The notes beneath the pieces were generated by a model. It saw only the letters and a list, made by a program, of their open reading frames with translations. It ran no database searches and had not been told where the DNA came from. The position numbers and the translations under genes are program-made. Source: Pectobacterium sp013449375 (GTDB lineage: Bacteria; Pseudomonadota; Gammaproteobacteria; Enterobacterales; Enterobacteriaceae). From it: DNA of 64,000 nucleotides. This document shows, one piece after another, positions 62,492 through 64,000 of the stretch. Every line of letters begins with the position of its first letter. The stretch's first letter is position 1. The DNA lies in NCBI RefSeq assembly GCF_048593165.1, contig NZ_CP184271.1; one strand, written 5' to 3'.

Positions 62492-62885
62492 TGATTTCTC
62501 GGTTGGTTATATTCTGTTAATCACTTGATAATATGTTTCGTTATCCAGTTGTGAAAATTTGAATATACCAACCGTCCCCCTTTCTTTTTTGCTTCCATCC
62601 TGCAACGTTGTGAGTGCGTCGCTATCTTTCTATTTCGCTTTTCATCTATCATCTTAATTGATACTTCCACTTGTTATTATTAATGACTTGAAGGGATGAT
62701 AGAGTCTGGATCTTTTGCCATACTCAACACTCAGCCACCATGTGTCGTGATTCTAGGCAAGCGAAGGGGCTTTGGTTTGATAACGCTGGCCCGCTGTTCT
62801 TATCGTGCTCATTGCTGCAACATTTTGGATTTATAGCTAAATTTTTGTCTAATCTGAACATTAAATACGATGGGAGGGGGAACCC
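62492..62885. other. 394-base spacer, nothing recognised
   Basis: Between the DUF1883-like gene and the GGDEF gene. No coding frame, strong hairpin or named operator was found; the GGDEF promoter must lie here. Confidence 0.5.
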
Positions 62886-64000
62886 ATGAGTCGTGCCCCA
62901 ATAAGCAAAGATGAAGACAAACGTCTTGCTGCTCTTCGTGAGTATGGAATTAAGAACGTATTATTTGACCCGAGTTTGAGTAACCTGATTAGTCTGGCCG
63001 CTAACATCTTTAGCGTACCTATCGTTTTGGTGTCGTTGGTGGAGACTGAGCGTCAACTGTTTGCTGCCAGCGTGGGGGTTCCTTTTTGCGAAACGCCTCG
63101 TGATATCTCTTTTTGCGCGCATACGATCTTGAAGAAAAAAATCATGGTAGTGCCTGATGCTCTCAAGGATGCGCGTTTTAAAAATAATCCTCTGGTTGTG
63201 GGGGTTCCCTACATTCGTTTTTATGCCGGTATTCCCTTAATTACGCCGTCCGGGCATGCCATTGGTACCTTATGTATTATCGATTTGAAACCCAGAGCGA
63301 CATTCAGCAAACGTGACGAGCATAATTTGCAGGATCTGGCTTCATTAGTCATGGACAAGCTGGAAATGCGACGTCTGGAACTGGCGCGCAAAGCCAGTCA
63401 GGTGCGTTTCGAAAATATTGCCAATACCTCGCCTGATACCATTCTGTGCGTTAATGAGAAGGGGATGATTACCTTCTGGAATACTGCCGCAGGGCATATG
63501 CTGGAATATACTGATGAGGAAATTATTGGCCGCAGTATTAATACCATTGTACCCGATGCCTTTGTTGTACAACTTAATCACTTGGTTGCCGATCGTGATT
63601 CGCTGATGAAAGGCGTGACGCTGGAACTGAACGTGCAAGCCAAAAGCGGTAGCCTGGTTCCGGTCGAACTGTCAGTTTCGATGTGGGAAGACAACAACAA
63701 TATTAGCTATGGCGCAATATTGCGCGATATTACAGAGCGGCGACGCAATGAAGAACGCCTATTTTTGCTGGCGCATCTGGATCCGTTAACCGGAGTGGCA
63801 AATCGTACGCTGCTGACATCTAATCTGGAAACCGCACTAAAGAATGAACCCGCAGTCTGCATCATGATGGTCGATCTGGACGGATTTAAAGATGTGAATG
63901 ACAGCCTAGGGCATTCCAGCGGCGATAATATTCTGGTACACGTCGCCAAAAAAATAAAAGCCACGGTTCGCTCCGGTGATGTTGTAGCGCGAATGGGGGG
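62886..64000 (+). CDS. GAF-PAS-GGDEF signalling protein, 5' part
   Basis: The reading frame is open from ATG 62886 (GGGAGGGGG upstream) to the window edge, 371 residues. An N-terminal GAF domain (about 20-160: FSVPIVLVSLVETERQLFAA, FCAHTILKKKIMVVPDA, AIGTLCIID) is followed by a PAS domain (about 175-290: RFENIANTSPDTILCVNEKG, GAILRDITERRR) and the start of a GGDEF domain (LAHLDPLTGVANR, IMMVDLDGFKDVNDSLGH). The window ends at ARMGG, exactly at the active-site motif, so activity and a possible EAL domain cannot be judged. It is a soluble sensor, probably a c-di-GMP cyclase. Confidence 0.88.
   Translation, partial: MSRAPISKDEDKRLAALREYGIKNVLFDPSLSNLISLAANIFSVPIVLVSLVETERQLFAASVGVPFCETPRDISFCAHTILKKKIMVVPDALKDARFKNNPLVVGVPYIRFYAGIPLITPSGHAIGTLCIIDLKPRATFSKRDEHNLQDLASLVMDKLEMRRLELARKASQVRFENIANTSPDTILCVNEKGMITFWNTAAGHMLEYTDEEIIGRSINTIVPDAFVVQLNHLVADRDSLMKGVTLELNVQAKSGSLVPVELSVSMWEDNNNISYGAILRDITERRRNEERLFLLAHLDPLTGVANRTLLTSNLETALKNEPAVCIMMVDLDGFKDVNDSLGHSSGDNILVHVAKKIKATVRSGDVVARMG

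Overview
The window is chromosomal DNA of an enterobacterium, most likely Pectobacterium or a close soft-rot relative in Pectobacteriaceae. This is inferred from protein similarity and gene order recalled from Escherichia coli; no search was run. Almost every gene is an E. coli-type housekeeping gene, but blocks that lie far apart in E. coli are joined here. One is the aspS-ruv-znu-pykA-zwf-purT-ptrB-prc block. The other is the potD-pepT-phoPQ-purB-icd block. Genes not expected at these places in E. coli sit in and around the joins.

Left third (1-24500): the 5' end of yecE, an EAL-HDOD signalling protein, aspS-nudB-yebC-ruvC, then ruvAB behind a LexA box. An accessory sugar island follows: LamB-like porin, lactose/cellobiose-type PTS EIIA and EIIC, and a divergent LacI-type regulator with two operators. 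Next come the zinc importer znuCB/znuA with a Zur box, mepM, lpxM, pykA, hexR and zwf (with a HexR operator), eda directly after zwf, and purT with a PurR box.

Middle (24500-43200): ptrB, a 36-codon gene, holE, ftnA, yebY, the sRNA gene sdsR, a CspA-family gene with a cold-shock leader, a 48-codon acidic/basic protein gene, a secreted cupin, an Ldh2-type dehydrogenase, yebW, rsmF, letA-letB, msrC, proQ and prc. An AraC-type regulator and a YbhB/PEBP protein mark the junction.

Right third (43500-64000): potABCD, pepT, roxA, phoPQ (PhoP box; PhoQ without the enteric acidic cluster), mnmA-hflD-purB (PurR operator inside purB), rluE-nudJ, icd, and a polyferredoxin-like membrane protein. Then comes a small phage-derived regulatory island: an S24-type repressor with an apparently leaderless promoter and palindromic operator, and a Mor-type activator whose own promoter carries the same ACAAC boxes. 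The window ends in a DUF1883-like gene and a GAF-PAS-GGDEF gene cut by the edge.

Scattered through the intergenic spaces is a palindromic repeat family (four copies plus one detached hairpin) whose stems co-vary between copies. I found no rRNA, tRNA, CRISPR array, transposase or intact prophage. The least ordinary parts are the repressor/Mor island, the PTS island that lacks EIIB, and the repeat family.
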